DNA from: Shinella kummerowiae
Lineage (GTDB): Bacteria; Pseudomonadota; Alphaproteobacteria; Rhizobiales; Rhizobiaceae
Direction: 5' to 3'
Assembly: GCF_009827055.1 (NCBI RefSeq)
Contig: NZ_WUMK01000008.1
Location: forward strand, 124,001-188,000
DNA length: 64,000 nt
Part shown: piece by piece, positions 9,028 through 17,937 of the stretch
Position numbering within the stretch: position 1 is the first letter of the stretch
How the letters are laid out: each line of letters starts with the position of its first letter
Notes under the pieces: model-generated
What the model saw: the letters and a program-made list of their open reading frames with translations, nothing else
Database searches by the model: none
Told to the model about the DNA's origin: nothing
Program-made: the position numbers and the translations under genes

Positions 9028-10743
9028 ATGATCCTCTTCGGGAACAACAAACCGGACCGGTTGCGGCGTCTGCTGGCGCAGAGCGCCCATGCCGCACATA
9101 TCGCGGGGACCATTGTCGCGCGCGCCGACGACATAAGCCGGCAGGCCCTCATCGAGCGCCGCCTTGATCCGGCGCGCGGCACCATGCTTGAGACAAGCCG
9201 GCTGCTTGGCGAGCGCATCTTCACGCTCGGTACAGCCTGGGCCGTCTCCGGCCACGCCGCTTTTCGACGCAGGATCGTCCGTGAAATCACGGCCGCTGCT
9301 CAGTTTCCCGATTGGAACCGTCAGCATTTCATCGACACCGCGGAAATCGCCGCTGCCGTGGCGATCGGCCGGGACTGGGCGCAACCTGTCATGGCGAAAA
9401 GCGAACTGTCCTTGATCGATGATGCCATCCTTCGCCATGCGCTGCTTCCGGGGCTCCAGTCGCTGCAAAGCGGATCAGACTGGGTGACGGCACGGACCAA
9501 CTGGACGCTGGTGTGCTGCGGTGGCCTGATCACCTCCGCCGCGCTGACGCGCGCCGCCATGCCCGAAACCTGCGACGAACTTCTCGATCTCGCTCTTGTC
9601 CCGTTTCAATCGGCCCTGCGCGGTTTCGACGACCGGGGTGGATGGCCGGAGGGTGCTGCCTACGGCGCCTTTGCCGCGCGCTACGCCATTCTCGCGGTCG
9701 AGGCGCTGGAGGAAGCCGGCCTGCCGCACCGTGTGCCGGCCGAGATCGAGCGCCTGCCTATCCATTGGCGTTTCCAGCGGGCACTCGTCGGCCCGTCCGG
9801 CCAGGGTTTCAACGCAGGCGACGAGCCCACCGAGCACGAACGGTCCCCGATGCTGGGCTGGTTTGCCGCCCGCAGCGGAGAGACGGGGGCCGCGACGTGG
9901 CAATGGCAGGCATCGGGTGCGGCCCATCCCTTCGATCTCCTCTGGTACAACGCGCCACCCGAGCCGCCTGCCCCTGAAACGGCACCCAACATCGACGTCT
10001 TCGACGCCGGATACGCCGTCCTGCGCCACCACGCGAACGAAACGGAATGGTACCTGGCGGCGCGCGCCGGGCGCAACGCCACAAACCACTGCCATGCCGA
10101 CCTCGGAAGCTTCGTGCTCGACGCCGGCAAAAACCGCCTTGTCTGCGATCTCGGGCGGGAAGACTATGCAGCGCCCGGTTACTTCGATCCCGCCCGGCGG
10201 GGATCCTATTTCCTGACGCAGACCCGCGCGCACAATGTCGCCTTTGCCGGCGAACAATCGAGCGAGGCCGAGGCGATCATCGTCGCGGACGATCCGCGCG
10301 TCGCATTGGATATCCATGACCCCGCTTCGCCGTATCGACAGCTGCGCGGCTTCGCACCCGGCGAAAACGGCGGTGTCGTCGTCGCCGACCTGATCGTGCC
10401 GAAGCGCGAGGGCGACAGGCCCTCGATCCTCTGGCAGTGCCATACGCAGGCGGCGGTCTCCTATCGCGACGGGCGGATCTGCCTCGGTGAGGACGACCAT
10501 GGGATCACCGTTCGCCTTCATGCGCCCGACGCGCACCCCCTCACGATCGAGCCGGTCGCGGCCGATGAAGACCGCTTCAGCCAGATCCGGCGCCTGACGG
10601 CCCGGCTTGCGGTGCCGGCCGATGGTCTGTTCGTAACATGCCTGTTTTCCGGCCGAGAGGCTGAACCGGCTCAACAGGCCTTGGAAGCCTGGATGCGGCA
10701 GATCGCCGGCACCAGATGGCACCAGCAACCAGAGGAGGCATGA
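9028..10743 (+). CDS. heparinase II/III-family protein
   Basis: 571 aa. The family cleaves acidic polysaccharides by beta-elimination, using an alpha-helical toroid followed by a beta-sheet domain. The N-terminal half (to about 300) is helix-rich and ends in the long LRGFDDRGGWPEGAAYGAF segment typical of these lyases. The C-terminal half carries NHCHADLGSFVLDAG (about 350-366), the conserved His/Asp block of the heparinase II/III-like domain, then YFLTQTRAHNVAF. No signal peptide is visible, unlike classic secreted lyases. ATG 9028 is chosen over TTG 8971. It abuts the next gene directly (TGA ATG), with AGGAGG inside its own 3' end, so the two are translationally linked. Confidence 0.85.
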   Translation: MILFGNNKPDRLRRLLAQSAHAAHIAGTIVARADDISRQALIERRLDPARGTMLETSRLLGERIFTLGTAWAVSGHAAFRRRIVREITAAAQFPDWNRQHFIDTAEIAAAVAIGRDWAQPVMAKSELSLIDDAILRHALLPGLQSLQSGSDWVTARTNWTLVCCGGLITSAALTRAAMPETCDELLDLALVPFQSALRGFDDRGGWPEGAAYGAFAARYAILAVEALEEAGLPHRVPAEIERLPIHWRFQRALVGPSGQGFNAGDEPTEHERSPMLGWFAARSGETGAATWQWQASGAAHPFDLLWYNAPPEPPAPETAPNIDVFDAGYAVLRHHANETEWYLAARAGRNATNHCHADLGSFVLDAGKNRLVCDLGREDYAAPGYFDPARRGSYFLTQTRAHNVAFAGEQSSEAEAIIVADDPRVALDIHDPASPYRQLRGFAPGENGGVVVADLIVPKREGDRPSILWQCHTQAAVSYRDGRICLGEDDHGITVRLHAPDAHPLTIEPVAADEDRFSQIRRLTARLAVPADGLFVTCLFSGREAEPAQQALEAWMRQIAGTRWHQQPEEA

Positions 10744-11163
10744 ATGGATCTTCTGCGGTTCTTCCGGACCAGTCGACGCCCCGCGGCCCCGGCCGCAGAA
10801 CAGAACGACCTCTACATCTACCGCTCGGCAGGGCCGAAACGCATCGTGGTGGTGACGCTCTTCGACGTCGCCCGCGACAAACACGACGAGATCATCGCCA
10901 AGGTCGGCAAGACATTTGCGGGTTACGACAAGATCGTCTACGTCACCGACCTGCCGGAATTCCTGCACTTTCGCGCCGCCGGCGCGGCCTTCGAATATTT
11001 CCCCTCGCTTGCAGAACAGAAGCGGCACCATGATACGCTGTCCTGGCGCGCCTATCTGGCGGCCCGCTGGGAGATCATCCTTGCCAAATGGCAGCCCGAA
11101 CACGTGCTGGCCTATGGCGCCAACATCGATCGCTTCCTCGCCGCGGCAGAGGAACAGGCATGA
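10744..11163 (+). CDS. unknown protein in the glycosyltransferase cassette
   Basis: 139 aa, no family recognised. It has a basic N-terminus, then alternating beta-like hydrophobic and helical stretches (RIVVVTLFDVARDKHDEIIA, YDKIVYVTDLPEF) suggesting a small alpha/beta Rossmann-like fold, and ends in an aromatic helical region. No signal peptide or membrane segment. It sits between the heparinase-like gene and a double glycosyltransferase; its stop overlaps the next start as ATGA. It could be a partner or truncated N-terminal glycosyltransferase domain, but that is only inference. Confidence 0.75.
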   Translation: MDLLRFFRTSRRPAAPAAEQNDLYIYRSAGPKRIVVVTLFDVARDKHDEIIAKVGKTFAGYDKIVYVTDLPEFLHFRAAGAAFEYFPSLAEQKRHHDTLSWRAYLAARWEIILAKWQPEHVLAYGANIDRFLAAAEEQA

Positions 11164-13373
11164 CGGTCTGCCGCTACGACATCGTTTTTGTTGCCGACGT
11201 GCGCTTCGAGGGGGGTACCTCCACCGCCCTTGCCGCCGAAATGACGGCGGCGGCGCGCGAAGGCTGGAGCACGGGCCTGCTCATGGTGAAGGGGCCGATC
11301 CTCGGCCTGCCCTTCCCGGTGCACGCGGATATCCGCGCCCATCTCGACAAAGGCCTGACGGAACGGGTCGATCCGGCGCAGAAAGTCGAGACCCGGCTGC
11401 TGCTGCTGCACCATCCCGGCATCCTCATAAACCCGCTGCAGCCGCGACCGGCGATCGACGCGGAAAAGGTGGTGATCGTGCTGCACCACCCCGCCGTCGA
11501 CCGGGCGGGAAAGCAGCAATACGACATCGCAACCGTCGTGAAACACGCACGCTTCGCCTTCGGCAAGCCGGTGCTGCTGGCACCGGTCAGCCCGGTCGTC
11601 CGACAGAGCCTGCCACGCCACCTGCCGCAGAATTGCGCGCTGCTCGAGGAGGACTGGCACAACCTCATCGATCTCGACGACTGGCCCTGCCGCAAACCAC
11701 GTGCCCTCAAAATGCCCGTGCGCATCGGCCGGCATTCCCGCCCGCATCCCCAGAAATGGCCCGACACGCTCCAGCAGGCAAAGGCCGTCTATCCGACGGA
11801 TGCCCGGCGCTATGAAATCCGCATGCTGGGCGGCGAAGAGTTCCTTCAGGCCCATTACGGCGCGATTCCGGAAAACTGGAAGCTCCAGCCGTTCGGCTTT
11901 GCGGGCGTTGCGGACTTCCTCGCCGACCTTGATTTCTATGTCTACTACCACAGCGAGGCCTGGTCGGAGGCGTTCGGCCGGGCGATCCTGGAGGCGCTTG
12001 CCGCCGGCCTCGTCGTCATTCTTCCAAAACATTTCGAGCCGCTGTTCGGCGAGGCCGCGCTCTACGCCGTGCCCGATGACGTCAGGATGCTCATCGACCA
12101 CCACATCGCCAATCCCGCACTCTATGCCGCGCAGAGCGAGCGCGCCCGCCGCTTTGCCGTGGAGCGGCACAGCATCGCGCGTTTTGCCGGCCGGATTACC
12201 GCCCTGATGCCTGCCACTGTCGATGGCCTGCCATCGCCGACTTCCCTTAAGCCGCCGCTGCCGTCGCGTCCCGTGCTCTTCCTGTCGTCGAACGGCATCG
12301 GCATGGGGCACATCACCCGCCAGATGGCCGTCGCCGACCGCCTGCCGCCCGATCTTGTGCCCGTTTTCGCGACCATGTCCTATGCCGCGAAGGTGGCCGT
12401 TGAAGCCGGCTACCAGACCCATTTCTTCAACCACCACCGGGCCATGGGCGCGGATACGAAGGACTGGCGCAGCGTTTTCGCCGACGAGCTTTTCGAACTC
12501 GTCAGCCATCTGAAGCCTGCCGTCATCGCCTATGACGCGACCGCCGTCTTTCCCGCCATCGCCGACGTGCTGGCGCTCTTTCCGGATATCTATGCCCTGT
12601 GGATGCGCCGGCCGATGTGGCGGGAAGGGCATCGCCTCTTCCTCGATCTGGAACGCGCCTTCGACGCCATCATCGAGCCGGGCGAGTTTGCCGAGGAGTT
12701 CGATACCGGGCCGACCAGAGACGTTCGCCACCGTGCCTATACGGTGCCGCCGGTGCTGCACATCACGCCGCAGGACCGCATGGAACGGGATGAAGCCCGC
12801 CGCCTGCTCGCCCTGCCGGCGGACAGCACGGTCGTCGCGCTACAGATCGGCTCCGGCAACAATTTCGACATGGCAGGGGTCCGCACGGCCGTCATGGATG
12901 CCGTGCTGTCCCATCCCGATACCGTCGTCGTCGAATTCCAGTCGCCGATCCGTGCGGCCATTGAGCCCATCCAGCCGGCCGGTCCGCGCCACCTGGTGCG
13001 CGAGGCCTATCCCGTCTTCCGCTACAGCCGCGCCTTCGATGCGGCCGTGTCGGCCGCCGGCTATAACGGCTTTCATGAAAACCTGCTCGGCGCCATCCCC
13101 ACCCTGTTCGTGCCGAACGAGGCCGATGAAATGGACATGCAGCTCAGCCGCGCCCGCTGGGCGGAGCTCAACGGCTACGCCTGGATCATGCGGCGCGACA
13201 CCGACCTGCCGCGCTGCCGCGACTTCATCACGCGACTTCTCGACCCCTGGCAACGTCGCCACATGGCGGCGCGCTGCGCGGCCATCGACTGGCAGAACGG
13301 CGCCAACAAGATCGCCGCCTTCATCACCGATCACGCCCGGCTGGTGCGGTCCGACCGCAAGGTCGTCGATTGA
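11160..13373 (+). CDS. fusion of two GT-B glycosyltransferases
   Basis: 737 aa with two glycosyltransferase modules. Residues 1 to about 345 resemble a GT4-type enzyme, with an EAFGRAILEALAAG donor-site segment near 268-283 (E-x7-E spacing). A Pro/Ser-rich linker (about 350-370) leads to a second GT-B module like GT1/GT28/MurG: it begins VLFLSSNGIGMGHITRQM with the glycine-rich loop, and near 630-652 has the donor-site pattern SAAGYNGFHENLLGAIPTLF. No membrane segment, so cytoplasmic. The start at 11160 gives an ATGA overlap with the preceding gene; a longer frame from 11088 reads into it. The sugars and acceptor are unknown. Confidence 0.82.
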   Translation: MTVCRYDIVFVADVRFEGGTSTALAAEMTAAAREGWSTGLLMVKGPILGLPFPVHADIRAHLDKGLTERVDPAQKVETRLLLLHHPGILINPLQPRPAIDAEKVVIVLHHPAVDRAGKQQYDIATVVKHARFAFGKPVLLAPVSPVVRQSLPRHLPQNCALLEEDWHNLIDLDDWPCRKPRALKMPVRIGRHSRPHPQKWPDTLQQAKAVYPTDARRYEIRMLGGEEFLQAHYGAIPENWKLQPFGFAGVADFLADLDFYVYYHSEAWSEAFGRAILEALAAGLVVILPKHFEPLFGEAALYAVPDDVRMLIDHHIANPALYAAQSERARRFAVERHSIARFAGRITALMPATVDGLPSPTSLKPPLPSRPVLFLSSNGIGMGHITRQMAVADRLPPDLVPVFATMSYAAKVAVEAGYQTHFFNHHRAMGADTKDWRSVFADELFELVSHLKPAVIAYDATAVFPAIADVLALFPDIYALWMRRPMWREGHRLFLDLERAFDAIIEPGEFAEEFDTGPTRDVRHRAYTVPPVLHITPQDRMERDEARRLLALPADSTVVALQIGSGNNFDMAGVRTAVMDAVLSHPDTVVVEFQSPIRAAIEPIQPAGPRHLVREAYPVFRYSRAFDAAVSAAGYNGFHENLLGAIPTLFVPNEADEMDMQLSRARWAELNGYAWIMRRDTDLPRCRDFITRLLDPWQRRHMAARCAAIDWQNGANKIAAFITDHARLVRSDRKVVD

Positions 13374-13514
13374 GCGTGTCGCAATCATCGTAAAAGCACT
13401 CGCCGCCACGCGGGCATACAGAGGCGATATGGTGCTTGCTCGACGCTGCATGAGCACTTGTGTTGAGGTAAGACCCTGGAAAATGCCGGTTCGAATTCAG
13501 CTGACCGTGCTGTG

Positions 13515-13540
13515 TCGGGGCCGGCAATCGCCGGCCCCGA
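13515..13540. terminator. GC-rich hairpin between the glycosyltransferase and DUF4394 genes
   Basis: A perfect 11-bp stem TCGGGGCCGGC / GCCGGCCCCGA with AATC loop lies between two convergent genes. No strong T-run on either side, but the position suits a bidirectional terminator. The rest of 13374-13549 shows no gene. Confidence 0.55.
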
Positions 13541-13549
13541 TTGATAGCC

Positions 13550-14338
13550 TCACATTGCCGGCAGAATGGCAATGTCCCGCACGTCGGCACCCAGGCCGGT
13601 GACGGCGCCGACTTCGGTCGCGGCTCCTGTCTCCAGATTGATGGTATAGAGCGTCTTGCCAGCCACGAGATAGGCCGCGTTTTCACCACCCTCCATGCCC
13701 TGTATGTCGAAGGCATAGGTTGCAGGCGTCTCTTTGAGGCCGAGCTTGCCGATCGCCTTCAACGTGCCGTCGTTCGGCTTCGTCTGCTGGATCAGTGCGC
13801 CGATGGTGGCGTCGATGTTGTACATTGCCGTCTTTTCCGGCTTGCCGATGGAATTCGTATAGGCCGCCGCCACGATGTTGGGCGTTTCGCCCTTATGCAT
13901 ATCGCCGTCCTCGAAGGCCAGGGTACCGTCGACCGTAACGGCTCCGGTATCGGGATGGACACGGTGGTTCGTCGTGCCGGTCATAAAGCGCAGACGATCA
14001 GCCATAGGGTTGAAGTCCACGACGACAGGAGCCTCCGTCATCGTCAGCATCGTGTCCATCTTGGCGACATCGGTTGCCGCGCCAGTTTCAAGATCGATGC
14101 TCACGATGCGATGATCCGGTGTGACGCCGATGGCGGTCTTGTTGCCTGGGCGGAAGTCGATACCGACGAGCTTGTCGACACCCGTGACATCCATGGTTTT
14201 TGTCACCTCAGGTTTTTCGGTGTCAAACATCACAAGCGTCTTGTCGCCTGTCAGGCCGAGGACAGGTGCGGCATAGGCTGCTGAAGCGGTTGCGGCCATG
14301 GCTGCGGAGGCGATCAGAGCGAAACGAATGGTCTTCAT
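13550..14338 (-). CDS. exported DUF4394-type protein
   Basis: 262 aa. The start at 14338 gives a good ribosome-binding site (GGGAGAAAGAC) and a signal peptide ending AYAAP. The mature protein is an all-beta repeat: recurring units such as VSIDLETGAATDVAKMDTML and YTINLETGAATEVGAVTGL look like blades of a propeller, which is what DUF4394 proteins look like. Function unknown; likely periplasmic. It is divergent from an ECF sigma factor gene, with an inverted promoter-like repeat between them, so it is probably a target of that sigma factor. Confidence 0.8.
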   Translation of the reverse strand: MKTIRFALIASAAMAATASAAYAAPVLGLTGDKTLVMFDTEKPEVTKTMDVTGVDKLVGIDFRPGNKTAIGVTPDHRIVSIDLETGAATDVAKMDTMLTMTEAPVVVDFNPMADRLRFMTGTTNHRVHPDTGAVTVDGTLAFEDGDMHKGETPNIVAAAYTNSIGKPEKTAMYNIDATIGALIQQTKPNDGTLKAIGKLGLKETPATYAFDIQGMEGGENAAYLVAGKTLYTINLETGAATEVGAVTGLGADVRDIAILPAM

Positions 14339-14416
14339 GTCTTTCTCCCGTGTTGTTTCACCAGGGAAGGCAGCCGGCTTTCGGCGCTTCCTCAACAACA
14401 GACACCGGGGCTAAGG

Positions 14417-14463
14417 CGTTTGGATGCACCTCAACAAAAAATATTTACGGCTGCATCCAAACG
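14417..14463. promoter_or_regulatory. divergent ECF promoter pair (inverted repeat)
   Basis: Perfect 12-bp inverted repeat CGTTTGGATGCA (14417-14428) / TGCATCCAAACG (14452-14463). Reading outward on each strand, TGCATCCAAACG is followed at the same distance by a CG-starting -10 candidate: CGTTTA on the plus strand towards the sigma gene, and CGGTGT on the minus strand towards the DUF4394 gene. This fits two identical ECF -35 elements driving the two genes. Confidence 0.6.
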
Positions 14464-14532
14464 GGTCTTTGGCGTTTATGACTATTGAAGGAACGTGGGC
14501 GGTCTGTCCCGCGGCAACCGAAGAGGTATTGG

Positions 14533-15084
14533 ATGCTGACGGGTCATGCGCCGGACGATCTCGACAAGGCACTTGCTGCCTGTGCCAAAGGTGATCGAAC
14601 GGCCTTGCGCGGTATCTTCGATCGTGAGGCAGGCCGCCTGGTGGCCGTGGCCGAACGGATCGTCCGGCGCAGAGACCTGGCTGAAGAAGTGGTCCAGGAT
14701 GCATTTATACGTATCTGGACCCACGCCCATCAATACGACCCCACGCGCGGCTCGGCACGCGGGTGGATCTACGCCATCGTCAGAAACCGGGCCCTCAATC
14801 TGCTGCGTGACGGCAAGCGTGAGCATACGGTCGAAGAGGTTGACGCCCTACGGGAAAGCGAACAGGTCAACGAGGTGATCGCTGCATGGCGCAAACTGGA
14901 TCGCAATTCCCTTCTGCATGACTGCCTCGGCGCCCTTGATGAAACGAAGCGGCATGGCATCCTCATGGCCTATGTCGGCGGCTATTCCCATGGTGAGATC
15001 GCGGGACGTCTGCGTATTCCCCTCGGCACGGCCAAGTCCTGGATCAGGCGCGGGCTCGCATCGCTTCGGGAGTGCATGGCATGA
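14533..15084 (+). CDS. ECF-type RNA polymerase sigma factor
   Basis: 183 aa. Sigma region 2 is visible as DLAEEVVQDAFIRIWTHAHQ with ARGWIYAIVRNRALNLLR (about 50-97). Region 4 is GGYSHGEIAGRLRIPLGTAK followed by SWIRRGLASLRECM (about 150-180). ATG 14533 has GAGG at the right distance; the 14485 reading adds an unlikely basic leader. The stop overlaps the anti-sigma start as ATGA. It probably transcribes itself and the divergent DUF4394 gene from the shared inverted element. Confidence 0.93.
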   Translation: MLTGHAPDDLDKALAACAKGDRTALRGIFDREAGRLVAVAERIVRRRDLAEEVVQDAFIRIWTHAHQYDPTRGSARGWIYAIVRNRALNLLRDGKREHTVEEVDALRESEQVNEVIAAWRKLDRNSLLHDCLGALDETKRHGILMAYVGGYSHGEIAGRLRIPLGTAKSWIRRGLASLRECMA

Positions 15085-15785
15085 CGTACGATCGCAACGA
15101 TACCCCTGGAACCGCCGACGAATATGTTTTGGGCCTGCTCGATCCACGAGACGCTGCGGAGGTCGAGGTGGAAATGGAACGCGATGCCGACCTGAAGGCC
15201 GCAATCGCCGCGAGCAGGGAACGTTTTTTGCCGCTAGACACCAGCATGGAGCCGGCAGCAATCAGCGAAGGGCTTTGGCGCCGGATCGAGGCTGCACTTC
15301 CCGTGCAATCGAAATCGATCGAAAAGATGCCGCCAACAAGGCCGGCCAACGACAATCGGCGTGGATGGCGCATGACGGCCCTCTTGGCCATTGCCGCCAC
15401 GATCGCACTGGCCATTGGCCTTGCGGCCAGCCTGATGCGGATACAGGAACCCTTGGTGATTGCCGTGCTGCTCAACGACGCGGGCGAGGTCCAGGCCGTT
15501 GTCGAAGACTTCGGCAGCGAGAAGGCGGTGGTGCGGATGCTTGCAGACTTCGACGTGCCATCCGACAAGACGATTCAGGTCTGGACCCTGCCGTCCCGCG
15601 AAACGGGGCCTGTCTCGCTGGGCTTGATTGACGGCATCCATTCGGCAACGCTCGACGGTCCGGTTCTCCCGACACCTCAACGCGATCAACTCTATGAAAT
15701 CACGCTGGAGCAGGCAGGTGGCTCACCAACCGGCCTCCCGACAGGCCCGATCCTCGCAAAGGGGTTCGCGAAATTGCCACGTTGA
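15081..15785 (+). CDS. anti-sigma factor, RskA/SigK-inhibitor type
   Basis: 234 aa. The N-terminal cytoplasmic part (ADEYVLGLLDPRDAAEVEVE) is the zinc-less anti-sigma domain seen in RskA-like proteins; a single membrane segment follows (about 97-118, ALLAIAATIALAIGLAASLM), then a periplasmic domain of about 115 residues with the VWTLPSRETGPVSLGLI block typical of RskA C-terminal domains. Translationally coupled to the sigma gene by ATGA. It should hold the sigma factor at the membrane until an envelope signal releases it; the signal is unknown. Confidence 0.88.
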   Translation: MTYDRNDTPGTADEYVLGLLDPRDAAEVEVEMERDADLKAAIAASRERFLPLDTSMEPAAISEGLWRRIEAALPVQSKSIEKMPPTRPANDNRRGWRMTALLAIAATIALAIGLAASLMRIQEPLVIAVLLNDAGEVQAVVEDFGSEKAVVRMLADFDVPSDKTIQVWTLPSRETGPVSLGLIDGIHSATLDGPVLPTPQRDQLYEITLEQAGGSPTGLPTGPILAKGFAKLPR

Positions 15786-15966
15786 CTGGTGGTGAATAAC
15801 CAGCTCCGGTGACCGCTGTTGGCGCAAATCGGAAATTAGTGCGCGTTGCAGCGTGTAACCCGACGGTAACTGCGGCTATTTTCGCTGCTTCCGCACCCCG
15901 CGATGTCAACTGCCCCAAAACGCACAAAAGCCCCGGCGAACCGAGGCTTGCGACGTCTTGGAAGAA

Positions 15967-16041
15967 TGGAGCGGGTGAGGCGATTCGAACGCCCGACCCC
16001 AACCTTGGCAAGGTTGTGCTCTACCCCTGAGCTACACCCGC
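15967..16041 (-). tRNA. tRNA-Gly (anticodon GCC)
   Basis: Read on the minus strand: acceptor stem GCGGGTG/CACCCGC, D-loop AGCTCAGGGGTAGAGC, anticodon loop CTTGCCAAG giving GCC, T-loop GTTCGAATC, and an encoded 3' CCA. 75 nt with CCA. No integrase or direct repeat next to it, so no sign of use as an integration site. Confidence 0.96.
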
Positions 16042-16261
16042 TCATCGTCGTCGGCCTGGGGTAGTGCTTGGCCGAAGGTCGCTGCTGCGTTGCGGCGACG
16101 GGCGCTATATGGCCCAAGGCCTTTTTAAATGCAACAGGGAAATGACCGATTTTGCAGAAAAAATCGTGGCGACTTTCAAAGCGCCGGTTTTCCGGGCGGT
16201 TGCGCCGGGGCTGCCGAAGCCCTATCAGCGGGCAGGAGCAATTCATGCCGGGAAGACCAGA

Positions 16262-16771
16262 ATGACCGATATGCAGCCGAAGACCGACAAGGACCTCTTT
16301 CAGTTTCTCGATGGGCTCGGTATCGCCCACAGCACGAAGGAACATGAACCCGTCTTCACTGTCGCCGAATCGGTGGCGCTGCGCGACGAAATTCCCGGCG
16401 GCCACACGAAGAACCTTTTCGTGAAGGACAAGAAGGACAATTATTTCCTGATGACGGTCGAGGAGCATGCGACGGTCGACCTCAAGACCATCCATGGCGT
16501 GATCGGTGCGGCAAGCCGCGTCTCCTTCGGCAAGCCGGAAAAGCTGATGGAATATCTTGGCGTCATCCCGGGCGCGGTCACCGCTTTCGGCGTGATCAAC
16601 GATGTCGAGGGCAAGGTGAAGATCATCATCGATGCCGACCTGATGGCCTATGACACGATCAACGGGCATCCGTTGCGCAACGATGCGACGACCTCGATCG
16701 GCTCGAAGGACTTGCTGCGCTTTATCGAAGCGACCGGACACGAGCCGCTTGTCTTGAAAGTCACGTCCTGA
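16262..16771 (+). CDS. prolyl-tRNA deacylase / YbaK-domain protein (ProXp/PrdX-like)
   Basis: 169 aa, cytoplasmic. Family members hydrolyse mischarged aminoacyl-tRNA(Pro) in trans. Visible features are EHEPVFTVAES near residue 30, GGHTKNLFVKDKKDNYFLM with the conserved Lys region, ASRVSFGKPEKLMEYLGV, and GAVTAFGVINDVEGKV, all matching the prolyl-tRNA-synthetase-associated domain. ATG 16262 has GGGAAG upstream; in-frame starts further 5' (16064, 16142) lack conserved sequence. It lies 62 bp before the thioredoxin-TPR gene on the same strand. Confidence 0.88.
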   Translation: MTDMQPKTDKDLFQFLDGLGIAHSTKEHEPVFTVAESVALRDEIPGGHTKNLFVKDKKDNYFLMTVEEHATVDLKTIHGVIGAASRVSFGKPEKLMEYLGVIPGAVTAFGVINDVEGKVKIIIDADLMAYDTINGHPLRNDATTSIGSKDLLRFIEATGHEPLVLKVTS

Positions 16772-16833
16772 CATACGATTTTGGGCGCAGCGACGACGGA
16801 TTAAAGGCGCGGTTCGCGCCACAGGAGAGACCC

Positions 16834-17799
16834 ATGAGTGCAGGCGACAACCCCTATGCATCGTCCTATGGCGCGCAGATGAACGTTTCGGCGAGCTATG
16901 GCGGCGCGGCACCGGCGGCGGATGACCTGATCAAGGACACGACGACGGCGAATTTCACGCGCGACGTGCTGGAAGCCTCGCGTCAGCAGCCCGTTCTCGT
17001 CGATTTCTGGGCGCCCTGGTGCGGCCCGTGCAAACAGCTCCAGCCAATCATCGAGAAGGTCGTGCGCGAAAGCGCTGGCCGGGTGAAGCTCGTCAAGCTC
17101 AATATCGACGATCATCCCTCCATTCCCGGCCAGCTCGGCATCCAGTCGATCCCCGCCGTCGTCGCCTTCGTCGACGGCCGGCCGGCCGATGGCTTCATGG
17201 GCGCGGTGCCGGAAAGCCAGGTGCGCCAGTTCATCGACAAGATCGCCGGCCCCGCTGGCGCCGACGAGAAGGCCGAGATCGAGGCAGTGCTGGCCGAAGC
17301 CAAGACACTGTTCGATGCGGGCGATCTCGACGGCGCGGCCAATCTCTACAGCATGTTGCTGCAGGCCGATCCGGACAATGCGGCCGCGCTTGCCGGCATC
17401 GTCGAATGCATGATCGCCGTCGGCCAGCCGGAAAATGCCCGCCAGGCGCTCAGCGACCTGCCCGACGCCGTTGCGGCCGATCCAGCCATTGTCGCCGTCG
17501 TCAAAAAGCTCGACCAGATCGAGGAAGCCCGCAAGCTCGGCGATCCCGCCGCACTCGAACAGATCCTGGCCCAGAACCCCGACGACCATGCTGCGCGGCT
17601 CAACCTCGCCAAGATCCGCAATGTCGAGGGCGACCGCCAGGCGGCGGCCGATCACCTGCTGCTCATCATGAAGCGCGACCGCACCTTCGACGACGACGGC
17701 GCGCGCCGCGAGCTTTTGCAGTTCTTCGACGTCTGGGGACCGAAGGACCCGGCGACGATGGCCGCCCGGCGCAAGCTGTCGGCGATCCTGTTTTCCTGA
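16834..17799 (+). CDS. thioredoxin-TPR protein (YbbN/CnoX-like chaperedoxin)
   Basis: 321 aa. After a variable 50-residue N-terminus comes a thioredoxin domain with active site FWAPWCGPCKQLQ (both Cys present, unlike E. coli YbbN), ending about residue 150. The rest is TPR-like: the EAKTLFDAGDLDGAANLYSM unit, GIVECMIAVGQPENARQALS, and a final domain as in CnoX. Such proteins protect substrates from overoxidation and hand them to GroEL/DnaK. GGAGAG precedes the ATG. Followed by the Lon-N-domain gene on the same strand. Confidence 0.9.
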   Translation: MSAGDNPYASSYGAQMNVSASYGGAAPAADDLIKDTTTANFTRDVLEASRQQPVLVDFWAPWCGPCKQLQPIIEKVVRESAGRVKLVKLNIDDHPSIPGQLGIQSIPAVVAFVDGRPADGFMGAVPESQVRQFIDKIAGPAGADEKAEIEAVLAEAKTLFDAGDLDGAANLYSMLLQADPDNAAALAGIVECMIAVGQPENARQALSDLPDAVAADPAIVAVVKKLDQIEEARKLGDPAALEQILAQNPDDHAARLNLAKIRNVEGDRQAAADHLLLIMKRDRTFDDDGARRELLQFFDVWGPKDPATMAARRKLSAILFS

Positions 17800-17937
17800 A
17801 CCATTTTTCCGTGGAACGGTGCGGTCTCCCTTGAGAAATGCCGCACCTACCCCACATTCGGGAGGAGGCGTGAGGACGAGGAGCGGGAGATTTTTCACCG
17901 CGCCGCGGAATGAGCCGGAGAATTGGAAGGCAATGCC

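Noticed and set aside
15967-16041. tRNA-Gly as an integration hotspot
   Set aside because: No integrase, direct repeat of the tRNA 3' end, or compositional break on either side.
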